Origin: WJMD01 sp964596015
Lineage (GTDB): Bacteria > Joyebacterota > Joyebacteria > Joyebacterales > Joyebacteraceae
Assembly: GCA_964596015.1 (NCBI GenBank)
Contig: CAZQSB010000009.1
Location: 1-64,000 of the forward strand
Reading direction: 5' to 3'
DNA length: 64,000 nt
Position numbers and translations under genes: made by a program. Shown here piece after piece: positions 57,101-64,000 of this stretch (the stretch's first letter is position 1; each line of letters opens with the position of its first letter). The notes below the pieces were generated by a model. That model was not told the origin of the DNA, did not search any database, and saw only the letters and a program-made list of their open reading frames with translations.

Positions 57101-58820
57101 TCAGCTCCCAGTACGTGTTGTCGGTATCGAGGTAGAAGTTGCCGTTCAGGTCCTCGGTGTCGAGGCGCTCGTTGCCTTCGCTTCCGTTGATCCGGGAGTA
57201 GTCGTCCGAACCGTACTCGAACTCGTAGTCGTCGTAGCCGTCGTCGGCGTCTCCCGGCTGCCAGTCGTCGTCGTCTCCGAACACCGTGTCGAGGCCCGTG
57301 TCCTCGTCGGCATCGAAGCCGTTCCGATCGACGTCCTCCGTGTCGAGTTCGCCGTTGGGCTCTTCGAAGAGCGGGTAGTAATCCTCGCTGAGCGTGCCGA
57401 GGTTGATGTGGATGCGGCCCTGCCGGGCCCCGTCGTCGTTGACCCAGATTTCGAAGAACTCCGACTCGCTGTAGTCGTCGCCGGTCTTCGAGAGGAGCCG
57501 CATCAGGCCGGCCCACGACGAAGGCGCGACCGTTTCGTGATCGATCTCGAGAACCGTGCGGATGTCGTCGGCCTCCTCGGCCGGGAGGTCCGGGAAGAGG
57601 TCGCCCTCTCTGACCTTTCGGTCGGGGTTGTACCAGTCGATCGAGACCCTGTCGGACGGGAGGACGGCGCCGGTCGCCGGGAGACTGGCCGGGGTCCACG
57701 TCTTCCTGGAGACGCCCAGCATGAAGACGTTCTCGGTCCCCTCCATGTCGTCGATGGAGACGAAGCCTCTGGTGTTGGGCTCCGGGATGCAGACCGCGGC
57801 CTCGGCCGCGAGCCTGAGGTGCGATTCGGCGTCGGTGTCGACGAGCGGGATCATGTCCGCGAGCGTCGTCATGATCTGCGGCTCGAAGTTGGCACTCAGG
57901 TTGACGTCGCCGACGATGGTGCGCGACGGCTCCTCCCCGAGACGGGGCCGCTCTTCCGGCGTGCCCTTGCTCTGGTACATCCAGGTGGACCCGAGAACGA
58001 CGTTGTCGCTCCAGTTGTAGACGCCGCGTGTCCCCAGGAGCGTGCTTTCGCCCGCGAGGCCGAACGGCTTGTAGTCGTACTCAACGGTCACGCGCGCGTC
58101 CGGCTCCTTCGCCTCCTCCGAAAGCAGCGTCAGCTGACCGGCCGGGTAGTAGATGGTGTAGTCGACCCCGGAGGTGAGCTTGACCCCGTTCAGGCGCACG
58201 ACCTCGCTGTTCTCGATGATGTTGATGTTCCCCAGATAGAACGTGGTCCGCGGCCGGTTGTAGCCCACCTCGATGAAGTACACGTCGTCCCCGGCGTCGA
58301 AGTCCTCCTTCGAATAGATGAGGCAGTTCTTCTCATCGAGCTCGTCCGCCGTGTAGATGTCCGGCGGCTCGCCCGGAGGATAGTAGAAGGACGACGTGTC
58401 CGGGTCGATCTCGGTGTCGTACTCGGGACAGAACGGGGTGAAGTGCGGGAAGATGAGATAGCCCTTCTCGAAGTCGACCCACTGAAGGTCCACGATCCCG
58501 TCCGGACCGCCCACGCCGCCGACTCCCGCCGTGTCGAGACCGAGGATCTCGACGTACGGGATGCCGTCCTGGGTATCGGTGATCTCGCCCGACGGCGTCC
58601 TCTTGCGAATGGTCAGCTCGAACCCCTCCTCGGGGATGTCCTCGGCGCCGAGGTCGTAGATGTTCTTGAGCTCGTAGAGACGGATGGGCTCCCATTCCGT
58701 CGCCGTCACGCGCTCGTCGCTCCGGATCATCTTGAGCCTGAGCGAGTCCCCGTCGCTGCCGCCGACCTCGATGCCGCCGTTCAGGCGATAGCTGACCGCC
58801 AGCACGCGGCCGCTCTGGAG
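54153..58820 (-). CDS. sprA: SprA-like giant outer-membrane protein, C-terminal part
   Basis: 1555 codons downstream of an assembly gap. The sequence is beta-rich with repeated domains: DYQN-type openings continue into LQSGRVLAVSYRLNGG, PRTTFYLGNINIIENSEVVRLNG, GSTWMYQSKGTPEERP, VSIDDMEGTENVFMLGVSR, then jelly-roll-like parts (ELRPGWYQDSG, IWVDDIQLGDVWNE) and a long C-terminal barrel ending HLTAEFKF with a terminal aromatic, as in outer-membrane barrels. This matches SprA, the ~36-strand translocon of the type IX secretion system. An acidic insert of low complexity (EAEGEDEDGEGDEEGEEGEG) lies at about residue 1210. Confidence 0.85.
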   Translation of the reverse strand, partial: LQSGRVLAVSYRLNGGIEVGGSDGDSLRLKMIRSDERVTATEWEPIRLYELKNIYDLGAEDIPEEGFELTIRKRTPSGEITDTQDGIPYVEILGLDTAGVGGVGGPDGIVDLQWVDFEKGYLIFPHFTPFCPEYDTEIDPDTSSFYYPPGEPPDIYTADELDEKNCLIYSKEDFDAGDDVYFIEVGYNRPRTTFYLGNINIIENSEVVRLNGVKLTSGVDYTIYYPAGQLTLLSEEAKEPDARVTVEYDYKPFGLAGESTLLGTRGVYNWSDNVVLGSTWMYQSKGTPEERPRLGEEPSRTIVGDVNLSANFEPQIMTTLADMIPLVDTDAESHLRLAAEAAVCIPEPNTRGFVSIDDMEGTENVFMLGVSRKTWTPASLPATGAVLPSDRVSIDWYNPDRKVREGDLFPDLPAEEADDIRTVLEIDHETVAPSSWAGLMRLLSKTGDDYSESEFFEIWVNDDGARQGRIHINLGTLSEDYYPLFEEPNGELDTEDVDRNGFDADEDTGLDTVFGDDDDWQPGDADDGYDDYEFEYGSDDYSRINGSEGNERLDTEDLNGNFYLDTDNTYWELTVDLSDTSTYLVQDNSVPPVPADKRTNWRLYRIPLEDAASVNGMSEWTVVKSARIWFEDLPVDGEPLMIGSLDIVGNDWLPGPIRDEEGDIIPSAVLGEMSFRITSKNTKEDLDYVPPFDPGVDEETNLPKREGSLALLYDDIEAGHSASATQVFFTEENYTGYQTLEFYVHGEKASEGGEEDVEDGTEFFLRIGADSLNYYEYSLELRPGWYQDSGSSATKLTIPFTSFTNLKLDDYAEQDTAWVWGDTARVKAERFTRVGAPSLSRVRQLTIGLRNANEVPLGDEISGEIWVDDIQLGDVWNEIGWAERATVDARFADLATVNLDLRHVDGNFHTLKQERGSGQDNLTYNMTSTVNADRFVTGLGVSMPVNVQWKRQVTEPRFSTGSDVVLPEEQSRDERTIVRDRSVAASLSRRRQSPNFWTHLLLDGLSLSASAADHIRSSPTRIDTSTTLRARASYRYSPERSGLRLFRNTELFLKPTSVRFTASTHLIHSLAYDIDADEVKSKRTDNYDKKLDAGGNIDFQFLENLRTSHSVSVKRDLSQPNRPVGGINIGVETQRQYSNSLSFSPRFGSWFSPQYTFSSTFTDNHGPEARGANDPPDARDIRATTSQEIRTSLDLKRLFGGSGRAPERRPGRPRRGDEAEGEDEDGEGDEEGEEGEGGGPGLGDLIAPVLYVFRNMDAIDARYQLRWNSRFDGIRAADMPGWSYRLGLEKGEGGDDRTEERTLTLDSGIKLTRDIRIKGSYRRTVDGRWYRNTVSDTVDLLTQTESMTESTKGSLSWSGFEKLGPLESVFKTARARSGVEYKRNYSGPVGEPSTEGNALVFSPIISVDMTFQNGLSGSFSWDRRTATNYSLSGTGSVTRETSGSTSLTLNYRFSAPQGLKLPFFGQKLRFQSNLDCSLTLRTGSKLTKTAAEEGLLDSIDPSADTSDFSITGDATYSFSRSVSGGLQVSFAQSRDEKRDQTRRTIGVHLTAEFKF

Positions 58821-58830
58821 NNNNNNNNNN
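58821..58830. other. assembly gap (10 N) inside sprA
   Basis: The reading frame before the gap leaves one base of a codon, and the frame after it resumes at a codon boundary, so the true missing length must be 2 modulo 3, not 10. The protein context fits a very short gap. Confidence 0.9.
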
Positions 58831-60502
58831 AGCGCTCGAACTCGATGATGCCGTTCTGATAGTCGACGAGGTAGTCCTCGAGCTCGATGAGTTCGTCGAA
58901 CATCCCGCGTTGACGCGGGCCTTCCGGCGGTGACGACGGGTTCAGCGGGTCGTTCAGGTACGCCACCCCAGGCACGGCGCCCGTCTCGATGTCGTTTGCG
59001 CCGTTCCTGTCGTCCACGTAGACCGTCACCTCTTCGAGATAGACGTTCGAGTACTTGAGTGCCTCCTCGTCGAGCGCAAAGAAGCTGTCCTCCTTGAACT
59101 GGATGTCGTTGATCACGAGCGAGTCGGATTCGGAGGTCCCGGTGAAGCTTGCGCCCGACGACTCCCCCTCCTCCTTGCTGGCGATGGCGATGAGGTCGAA
59201 CTTGCCCATCTTCGCGGTCATCTTGGCACCGAAGAGCCCCTCGTGGCGTCCGCTGTAGCTCACGAACTCGGTGCCGGGCAGCGAGAGGTTGACCTCGCCG
59301 AGTTCGATCTTCTGGATGATCTCGTCCTCGTCGCCGTCGTAGTGAACCCGGATCTGGTTGGTCTTGCCCGTACCGAAGACATCGCCGCCGCTCCTGTGGT
59401 CGACGTAGACGTGGATCTTCCTTCCGATGGTCCCCTCGAGGTTGACGGTGAGCTGCTGTTCCATGTCGAGCTGAGGGAAACGCGATGGGCGACCCGATTC
59501 CTGCTCGAGCGCCTCGACGACGTAGCTGGTCTGGCCGCCGAAGGTGATGCGCTCGCTGCCCCGGACCTTGAGGTTCGCGCCGGGTCCGATGGCCCTGACG
59601 AACGGCCCCGGGAGCGGCATCGGGATGTCGATGTCCAGAAGACCGCCTGGAGCGTCGGACTGCGCCTGCCTGAGCCCGGCCAGGACGGTCCTCCGCCAGG
59701 CTTTCTCGACAGCGAGCCTTCCCGTCAGCTCCTCGAAGTCACGCCTGGGGGCGGCATAGACGACGTACCCGGGGAAGCCCCCGGGCGAAAGCTCGAGGAC
59801 TATGAAGGAAAGGTCGCGCTTCAGGCGGATGCTCCGTTCGACGGGCGCGCTCGAGGGAACCTCCTGGGGAAGGCCGACGCCTACCGGCGCCAGACCGGAC
59901 GACCTCTGAACGGTCCTGAGGTCCCAGGGCCGCACGAACTCCGGCGGCCTGCCAAGATGGCGCTCGATGGACAGCTCATGCGTGGGGAGCGAAGGCCCGG
60001 TCGCTTCGTCGGGCGGCACGTCCAGCGTGTCGCCCGGAGCGCCCGTCACGTCCAGCGTGTCGCCCGGAGCGCCCGTCGCGTCCAGCGTGTCAGACGGCGC
60101 GGATGTTGGAGAGACCACGTCCAGCGTGTCGCCAGGAGCGCCCGCTACTCCCAGCGTGTCCGCGACGTCGGCCGCGGCGGGGTCGAGCGTGTCGGCGGGA
60201 GCGGGTCGGCCAGGTAGCTCATCAAGCGTGTCGGCGGCCACCGCATTCGCCGCGGCACCGTCGAGTGTGTCGGCGGAGTCCACATGCGCCGCGGCACCGT
60301 CGAGCGTGTCGGCGGCGACCGCAGTCGAATCGGACGGCGTCTCGCTCGTCGAATGCAGAGAGTCGCCCGGCGCCGCGCCCTCTGTCTGTCCGCGCGCCTC
60401 CGAGACAAAGAGCGACGCGGCGCAGACCGCAAGCAGGACTGCGAGGCTGAGCGCTGTCGCGTTCTTCCGGAGGCGCTTCAACGACACCTGGTGTTCCTTC
60501 AT
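58831..60502 (-). CDS. sprA: SprA-like giant outer-membrane protein, N-terminal part
   Basis: 557 codons up to the gap. A signal peptide (basic start, hydrophobic core, cleavage after A-R-G at 38) leaves Gln39 first. Residues about 55-165 are a Pro/Ala/Asp/Thr-rich linker with nine DTLD-type repeats. From 190 on come SprA domains: IRLKRDLSFIV, ANLKVRGSERITFGGQTSYVV, DMEQQLTVNLEGTIGRKIHVYVDHRSGG, RVHYDGDEDEIIQKIELGEVNL and GLFGAKMTAKMGKFDLIAIASKEEGE. Together with the second part the protein exceeds 2110 residues, near the size of known SprA. ATG at 60502 is preferred; its ribosome site is weak. Confidence 0.83.
60019..60318. repeat. DTLD repeat tract in sprA
   Basis: Nine DTL(D/G) units. The core is a perfect 30-bp tandem duplication at 60021-60050 and 60051-60080 (one mismatch) with a third diverged copy, coding for D-T-L-D-V-T-G-A-P-G. 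Spacing loosens upstream in the protein. Confidence 0.85.
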
Positions 60503-60552
60503 CCTGTGAGGAGAACCCTCTCCCGCGGCCCGCTCACACGAGGACATCGGTG

Positions 60553-60582
60553 TTGCGGACTTTCAACAGCAGGTAGTATACC
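60553..60582 (+). promoter_or_regulatory. candidate sigma-70 promoter of lptF-lptG
   Basis: TTGCGG, an 18-base spacer and TATACC. The -10 overlaps the sprA -10 on the other strand. Confidence 0.55.
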
Positions 60583-60602
60583 TTGTTTGCTGGCGTTGCC
60601 AA
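60575..60602 (-). promoter_or_regulatory. candidate sigma-70 promoter of sprA
   Basis: TTGGCA at 60602-60597, a 16-base spacer and TATACT at 60580-60575. It lies about 73 bases before the sprA ATG. The -10 boxes of both strands share the near-palindrome AGGTAGTATACCT. Confidence 0.65.
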
Positions 60603-60665
60603 CGATTCCCTGACGTTTCCCGCCCGCCCCGGCATGGCCGAGGGAACGCACGCGAACGGACACGA

Positions 60666-62021
60666 ATGAGCATCCTCTCCCGTTACGTTTTGAGAGCTCA
60701 CGTGGTCCCGGCCGTTGCCGGACTCGCCATCTTCTACTTCGTCCTCTCCATGGACTTCCTGGTGGACTACCTCGAGCTGTTCGTCAAGAAAGGCGTGCCG
60801 CTCGCGGCCGTGCTCGAGGCCTTCGGGCTGAGCCTCGCCTGGATGACGCTGCTCGCCGTCCCGATGGCGGTCATGGTCGCCGTCCTGACCGCGTTCGGGC
60901 GCCTGGCGGGCGACAACGAGATCACGGCCCTCCGGGCGACCGGCGCCAGCGTCTTCCGCCTCATCATGCCGGTCCTCGCAGCATCGGTCATCATCGCCGG
61001 CGGCCTCTTCTACTTCGGAAACGCGTTTCTTCCCACGGCGAATCACCGGCTCAAGACCCTCCTGGTCGACATCCACAAGGTCAGACCGCTGACGACCATC
61101 GAGCCCGACGTTCTGACCGAGCTGCCCGGCGGCTACATGATCCTCGTCTCGGAGCTCGATCGCGAGACCAACGAGATCTTCGACGTCCGGATCCACAGAT
61201 TCGAGGGCGAGGAGCCCGTTCAGACCATCATCGCCGACCGCGGCGTCGTCTCGACGGAGCCCGCGAGGGACCTCCTGAGGATCGAGCTCATGGACGGCGA
61301 GATCCATGAGCTCGACCCGGAAGATCGGACGCGATATAACAGATTGGTATTCGACCGGCACGCGATCAATGTGGTCGAGGCCGGCGGCACGTTGAGCAGG
61401 ACCGAGTCCGCTCGGAGAGGCGATCGCGAGCTTTCGCTGGAGGAGCTCGATCGTCGCATCGAGATGAACCGGGAGGAGGCGTCGGCCGCCCTTCAGAGGC
61501 TGTCGGACCTCGTCGGCCGTCCTCCCCGGGACCTCCCCCCGCTCTCCTCCATCGCCCTCACTCCGGGGATCAGCGAGAGGCTCCGCGAGATCGGTCAGGG
61601 AGCCGGCGTGGACATCGACGAAGCCGTGCGGGACATCCAGACCAGCATGAAGCGCATCCGGAGCTTCCAGGTCGAATATCACAAGAAGCTGTCGATCCCG
61701 TTCTCCTGCATCGTGTTCGTCCTTCTGGGAGCGCCGCTCGGCATCAGGAGTCGACGCGGGGGCGTCGGCATCGGCGCAGGGATCGGCATTCTCTTCTTCC
61801 TCGTCTACTATCTCTTCCTCATCGGCGGCGAGCAGCTCGGCGACCGCGGCTTCGTTTCGCCGGTCTGGGCGATGTGGGCGCCCAACATCATCTTCGGCGG
61901 GTTCGGAGCGCTGTTGACGCTCGCGGTCTCCTTCGAGTGGAGACTCCGGCCGCTGATGAGGATCATCGACTTCGTGCTCCGTCCTCCGAGGCCCGCTCAA
62001 CCCGCGGAGACCGAGCTATGA
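60666..62021 (+). CDS. lptF: LPS export permease LptF/LptG family, first copy
   Basis: A 451-residue permease. Three N-terminal membrane helices (FYFVLSMDFLVDYLELF; LSLAWMTLLAVPMAVMVAVL; the GRLAGDNEITALRATGAS coupling helix) and three C-terminal helices flank a periplasmic beta-jellyroll with IEPDVLTELPGGYMILV. The E-x-x-A-L-R/K-A-T/S-G motif contacts LptB. With LptG it extracts lipopolysaccharide from the inner membrane, so the cell is a diderm that makes LPS-like glycolipids. An extra helical insert lies at about 258-320. Confidence 0.93.
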   Translation: MSILSRYVLRAHVVPAVAGLAIFYFVLSMDFLVDYLELFVKKGVPLAAVLEAFGLSLAWMTLLAVPMAVMVAVLTAFGRLAGDNEITALRATGASVFRLIMPVLAASVIIAGGLFYFGNAFLPTANHRLKTLLVDIHKVRPLTTIEPDVLTELPGGYMILVSELDRETNEIFDVRIHRFEGEEPVQTIIADRGVVSTEPARDLLRIELMDGEIHELDPEDRTRYNRLVFDRHAINVVEAGGTLSRTESARRGDRELSLEELDRRIEMNREEASAALQRLSDLVGRPPRDLPPLSSIALTPGISERLREIGQGAGVDIDEAVRDIQTSMKRIRSFQVEYHKKLSIPFSCIVFVLLGAPLGIRSRRGGVGIGAGIGILFFLVYYLFLIGGEQLGDRGFVSPVWAMWAPNIIFGGFGALLTLAVSFEWRLRPLMRIIDFVLRPPRPAQPAETEL

Positions 62022-63091
62022 AGCTCCTCGACCGCTACATCCTCAGGAGAGTCGCGCTTCCGCTCGTCCTCGTGTTCGTCACGTTCGTGGGGATCTTCGT
62101 CCTGGTCGACCTCTTCGACCACGCCAACAGGTTCATCGACAACAACGTGCCGATAGGCATCGTCGGCCTGTACTACCTCTACTACGCGCCGATGATCGTC
62201 GTCCTGACGGCGCCGGTCGCCATGCTGCTGGCGGCGCTCCTCTCGCTGGGACGTCTCTCGCAGAAGAACGAGATCATGGCCATGAAGGGGTCGGGCGTCA
62301 GCCTCTATCGCATTCTGGCGCCGGTGCTCCTGCTGGCCTTCTGTCTGAGTCTCGTGACCCTCGTGGTCGGCGAGGAGCTTCTTCCTCCCGCGACGAAGCG
62401 GCGGCTCGACATCGAGGAACAGGCGATCGAGAGGACGCCATCCCGGACCGTCAGGACGGACGTCATCTACCTGTATCCCGACGGCGACGTCCTCCTGGCC
62501 CGGCGCTTCAACCTCCGGAGCCGGACGCTCGAGGACGTGACCTACCAGCGGTTCGGGGACCAGCCGGTGCCCGCGAGAAGGCTCGACGCTCCGCTCGCGC
62601 GCTGGACAGATGAAGGCTGGATGCTCGAGGATGGAACCGAGCGCCTCTTCGAGAACGGCGCCGAGACGACTCGGGGGTTCGGCAGGCTCGCCCTTCCCGA
62701 GGAGGGGCCCTCGCCGGAGACGCTGGCCCAGCGCCCCGTCGAGCCGGAGGAGATGGGCTACGCCGACCTCAGGGACTACATCACGCGGCTTCGGGCCGGC
62801 GGCACCGACCCGAGGGCCCTCGAGGTGCAGCTCCGCCTCAAGATAGCGTTCCCGTTCGTCACGCTCATCATGACGCTCCTGGGCGCCCCTCTGGCCGCGG
62901 GGAGCCGGAAGAGCGGCTTCGCCATCGCCTTCACGTCGGCTCTCGCGATCTCGTTCATCTACTACGGGGTCATACAGATCGGCCAGGTCCTCGGGGAGGA
63001 GGCAATCCTGCCGCCGTGGCTGGCGGCCTGGATGGCGAACATCGCGTTCGGTGCCCTGGGGGTCTACCTTCTCGTGCGCGCCCCCAAGTAG
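62018..63091 (+). CDS. lptG: LPS export permease LptF/LptG family, second copy
   Basis: A 357-residue partner of LptF with the same layout: LVDLFDHANRFIDNNVP, APVAMLLAALLSLGRLSQKNEIMAMKGSGVSLYRI, a jellyroll (VIYLYPDGDVLLARRFNLR) and a C-terminal bundle. ATG at 62018 overlaps the lptF stop (ATGA). Which copy is F and which is G is set only by order. lptB and lptA are not in the window. Confidence 0.92.
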   Translation: MKLLDRYILRRVALPLVLVFVTFVGIFVLVDLFDHANRFIDNNVPIGIVGLYYLYYAPMIVVLTAPVAMLLAALLSLGRLSQKNEIMAMKGSGVSLYRILAPVLLLAFCLSLVTLVVGEELLPPATKRRLDIEEQAIERTPSRTVRTDVIYLYPDGDVLLARRFNLRSRTLEDVTYQRFGDQPVPARRLDAPLARWTDEGWMLEDGTERLFENGAETTRGFGRLALPEEGPSPETLAQRPVEPEEMGYADLRDYITRLRAGGTDPRALEVQLRLKIAFPFVTLIMTLLGAPLAAGSRKSGFAIAFTSALAISFIYYGVIQIGQVLGEEAILPPWLAAWMANIAFGALGVYLLVRAPK

Positions 63092-63093
63092 AA

Positions 63094-63118
63094 GGCGGCG
63101 CCCCTGCGGGACGCCGCC
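63094..63118. terminator. hairpin between lptG and ahcY
   Basis: GGCGGCG and CGCCGCC, 11-base loop, right after the lptG stop between convergent genes; short T-rich stretches occur on both sides (CTTCTC). Confidence 0.55.
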
Positions 63119-63150
63119 ACCTTCTCGGTCTTTCACCGGTCGTTCACCGC

Positions 63151-64000
63151 TTATGTTCCAACCGTCCAGGACGCGAGGTACTCTCTCTGCTCGTCCGTGA
63201 GCGTGTCGATCGCCACGCCCATCGACTCGAGCTTGAGACGAGCGACCTCGTTGTCGATCTCCTCAGGCACGCCGTGAACGCGGACCGGCAGTCTCTCCTT
63301 CGATCTGGCGAGGTGCTCCGATGAGAGCGCCTGGTTGGCGAAGCTCATGTCCATCACCGATGCCGGGTGGCCTTCCGCCGAGGAGAGGTTGATCAGCCGT
63401 CCCTCCCCCAGAAGGTTGATGCGCCTGCCGTCATCCATGATGTAGGTCTCGACCGATTCGCGGGGGGTCTCGACGTCCGTCGCGAGCGCCTTCAGGGCGT
63501 CTCGGTCGATCTCGACGTCGAAGTGTCCCGAGTTCGCGACGATCGCTCCATCCTTCATCGCCTGGAAGTGTCGCTTCGCGATGACGTGGATGTCGCCCGT
63601 CACGGTCACGAAGACGTCGCCCAGAGGAGCCGCCTCGTCCATCGGCATGACGCGTAGACCGTCCATGACCGCCTCGAGCGCCTTCAGCGGGTCGACCTCC
63701 GTGACGACGACGTTCGCCCCCATGCCCCTGGCCTTGTGCGCCAGCCCGCGCCCGCACCATCCGTATCCCGCGACGACGAAGGTCGCGCCCGCGAGCAGCG
63801 TGTTCGTCGCTCGGAGGATGCCGTCGAGTGTGCTCTGTCCCGTGCCGTACCGGTTGTCGAACATGTGCTTCGTGTTCGCGTCGTTGACGGCGATGATCGG
63901 GACCCTGAGCTGACCGTCGCGCTCCATGGCCTTGAGCCGTATCACGCCGGTCGTCGTCTCCTCCATGCTCCCCAGCATCGACTCGATGAGCTCGGTCCGC
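63151..64000 (-). CDS. ahcY: adenosylhomocysteinase, C-terminal part (cut by window edge)
   Basis: The last 282 codons of an S-adenosylhomocysteine hydrolase. MEETTTGVIRL, VNDANTKHMFDNRYGTGQS, GYGWCGRGLAHKARGMGANVVVTEVDP (NAD site), MKDGAIVANSGHFDVEI and DMSFANQAL are diagnostic. The end YLASWTVGT lacks the K-P-D-H-Y-R-Y tail of many bacterial and eukaryotic enzymes, as in the shorter archaeal and Thermotoga-like form. The reading frame stays open to the window edge (R-T-E-L-I-E-S before the Met), so the true start is outside. It recycles the product of methyl-transfer. Confidence 0.95.
   Translation of the reverse strand, partial: RTELIESMLGSMEETTTGVIRLKAMERDGQLRVPIIAVNDANTKHMFDNRYGTGQSTLDGILRATNTLLAGATFVVAGYGWCGRGLAHKARGMGANVVVTEVDPLKALEAVMDGLRVMPMDEAAPLGDVFVTVTGDIHVIAKRHFQAMKDGAIVANSGHFDVEIDRDALKALATDVETPRESVETYIMDDGRRINLLGEGRLINLSSAEGHPASVMDMSFANQALSSEHLARSKERLPVRVHGVPEEIDNEVARLKLESMGVAIDTLTDEQREYLASWTVGT

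Noticed and set aside
58781..58830. Natural frameshift or pseudogene in sprA
   Set aside because: The frame change coincides exactly with the N-run, so it is explained by the assembly gap.

Overview
The window is high-GC bacterial chromosomal DNA with dense, mostly minus-strand gene blocks; only glnA, lptF and lptG read on the plus strand. Two 10-N runs (53030-53039 and 58821-58830) show it is a scaffold, probably from a metagenome. A SprA-type outer-membrane protein, a Bacteroidota-type glutaminyl cyclase, a bacterial geranylgeranylglyceryl phosphate synthase (GGGPS), LptF/LptG and NusA/IF-2 of ordinary bacterial type suggest a diderm of the FCB superphylum outside classical Bacteroidota. 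Pyruvate:ferredoxin oxidoreductase suggests anaerobic or ferredoxin-based metabolism. The lineage is an inference; there is no rRNA gene here.

Layout. 1-14261 is a long minus-strand block read from a strong promoter at 14324-14352: porC-porD-porA-porB, pgpA, cinA, thpR, recA, recX, alaS, GGGPS, rfbA, rfbD, gmhA, udk and the start of a UbiA-family gene. The second half is joined almost entirely by ATGA/GTGA overlaps. 14379-18400 is the conserved tadA / tRNA / SRP RNA / dnaX / ybaB / recR cluster, with two tRNA-Ser and one tRNA-Ala. 18436-21701 is a two-component module (NtrB-like histidine kinase plus receiver-GGDEF protein) behind a near-perfect sigma-54 promoter. 21795-27929 is an unusual accessory operon: an SbcD/YhaO-like phosphoesterase, an SMC-like YhaN-type ATPase with a central membrane hairpin, a membrane-anchored CHAT peptidase, an ECF sigma factor and a double zinc-finger anti-sigma-like protein.

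28032-35046 holds an acidic lipoprotein of unknown family with sigma-70 and sigma-54-like promoters, three tRNAs (Arg, Ser, Ser), a membrane gluzincin peptidase, a cysteine desulfurase, two exported TPR proteins and a lipoprotein peptidyl-prolyl isomerase. 35146-40582 carries glnA and the trkH-trkA-asnS operon. 40671-53105 is the classic rimP-nusA-infB-DUF503-rbfA-nrnA-truB-ribF-rpsO-pnp-dut translation/RNA operon. It ends in a second UbiA prenyltransferase and starts with a promoter followed at once by a terminator-like hairpin. 53245-60602 is sprA plus a glutaminyl-cyclase-like lipoprotein gene. sprA faces lptF-lptG across overlapping divergent promoters, and the 3' part of ahcY closes the window.

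Three themes stand out. (1) GGGPS and UbiA-type prenyltransferases raise the possibility of archaeal-type ether lipids in a bacterium. (2) SprA and a glutaminyl cyclase are translationally coupled, and the predicted mature N-termini of SprA and of a TPR protein begin with Gln, as expected for a type IX secretion / 'Q-rule' envelope. (3) The nuclease-ATPase-CHAT-sigma-antisigma operon looks like a membrane-linked stress or defence response with no counterpart known to me.
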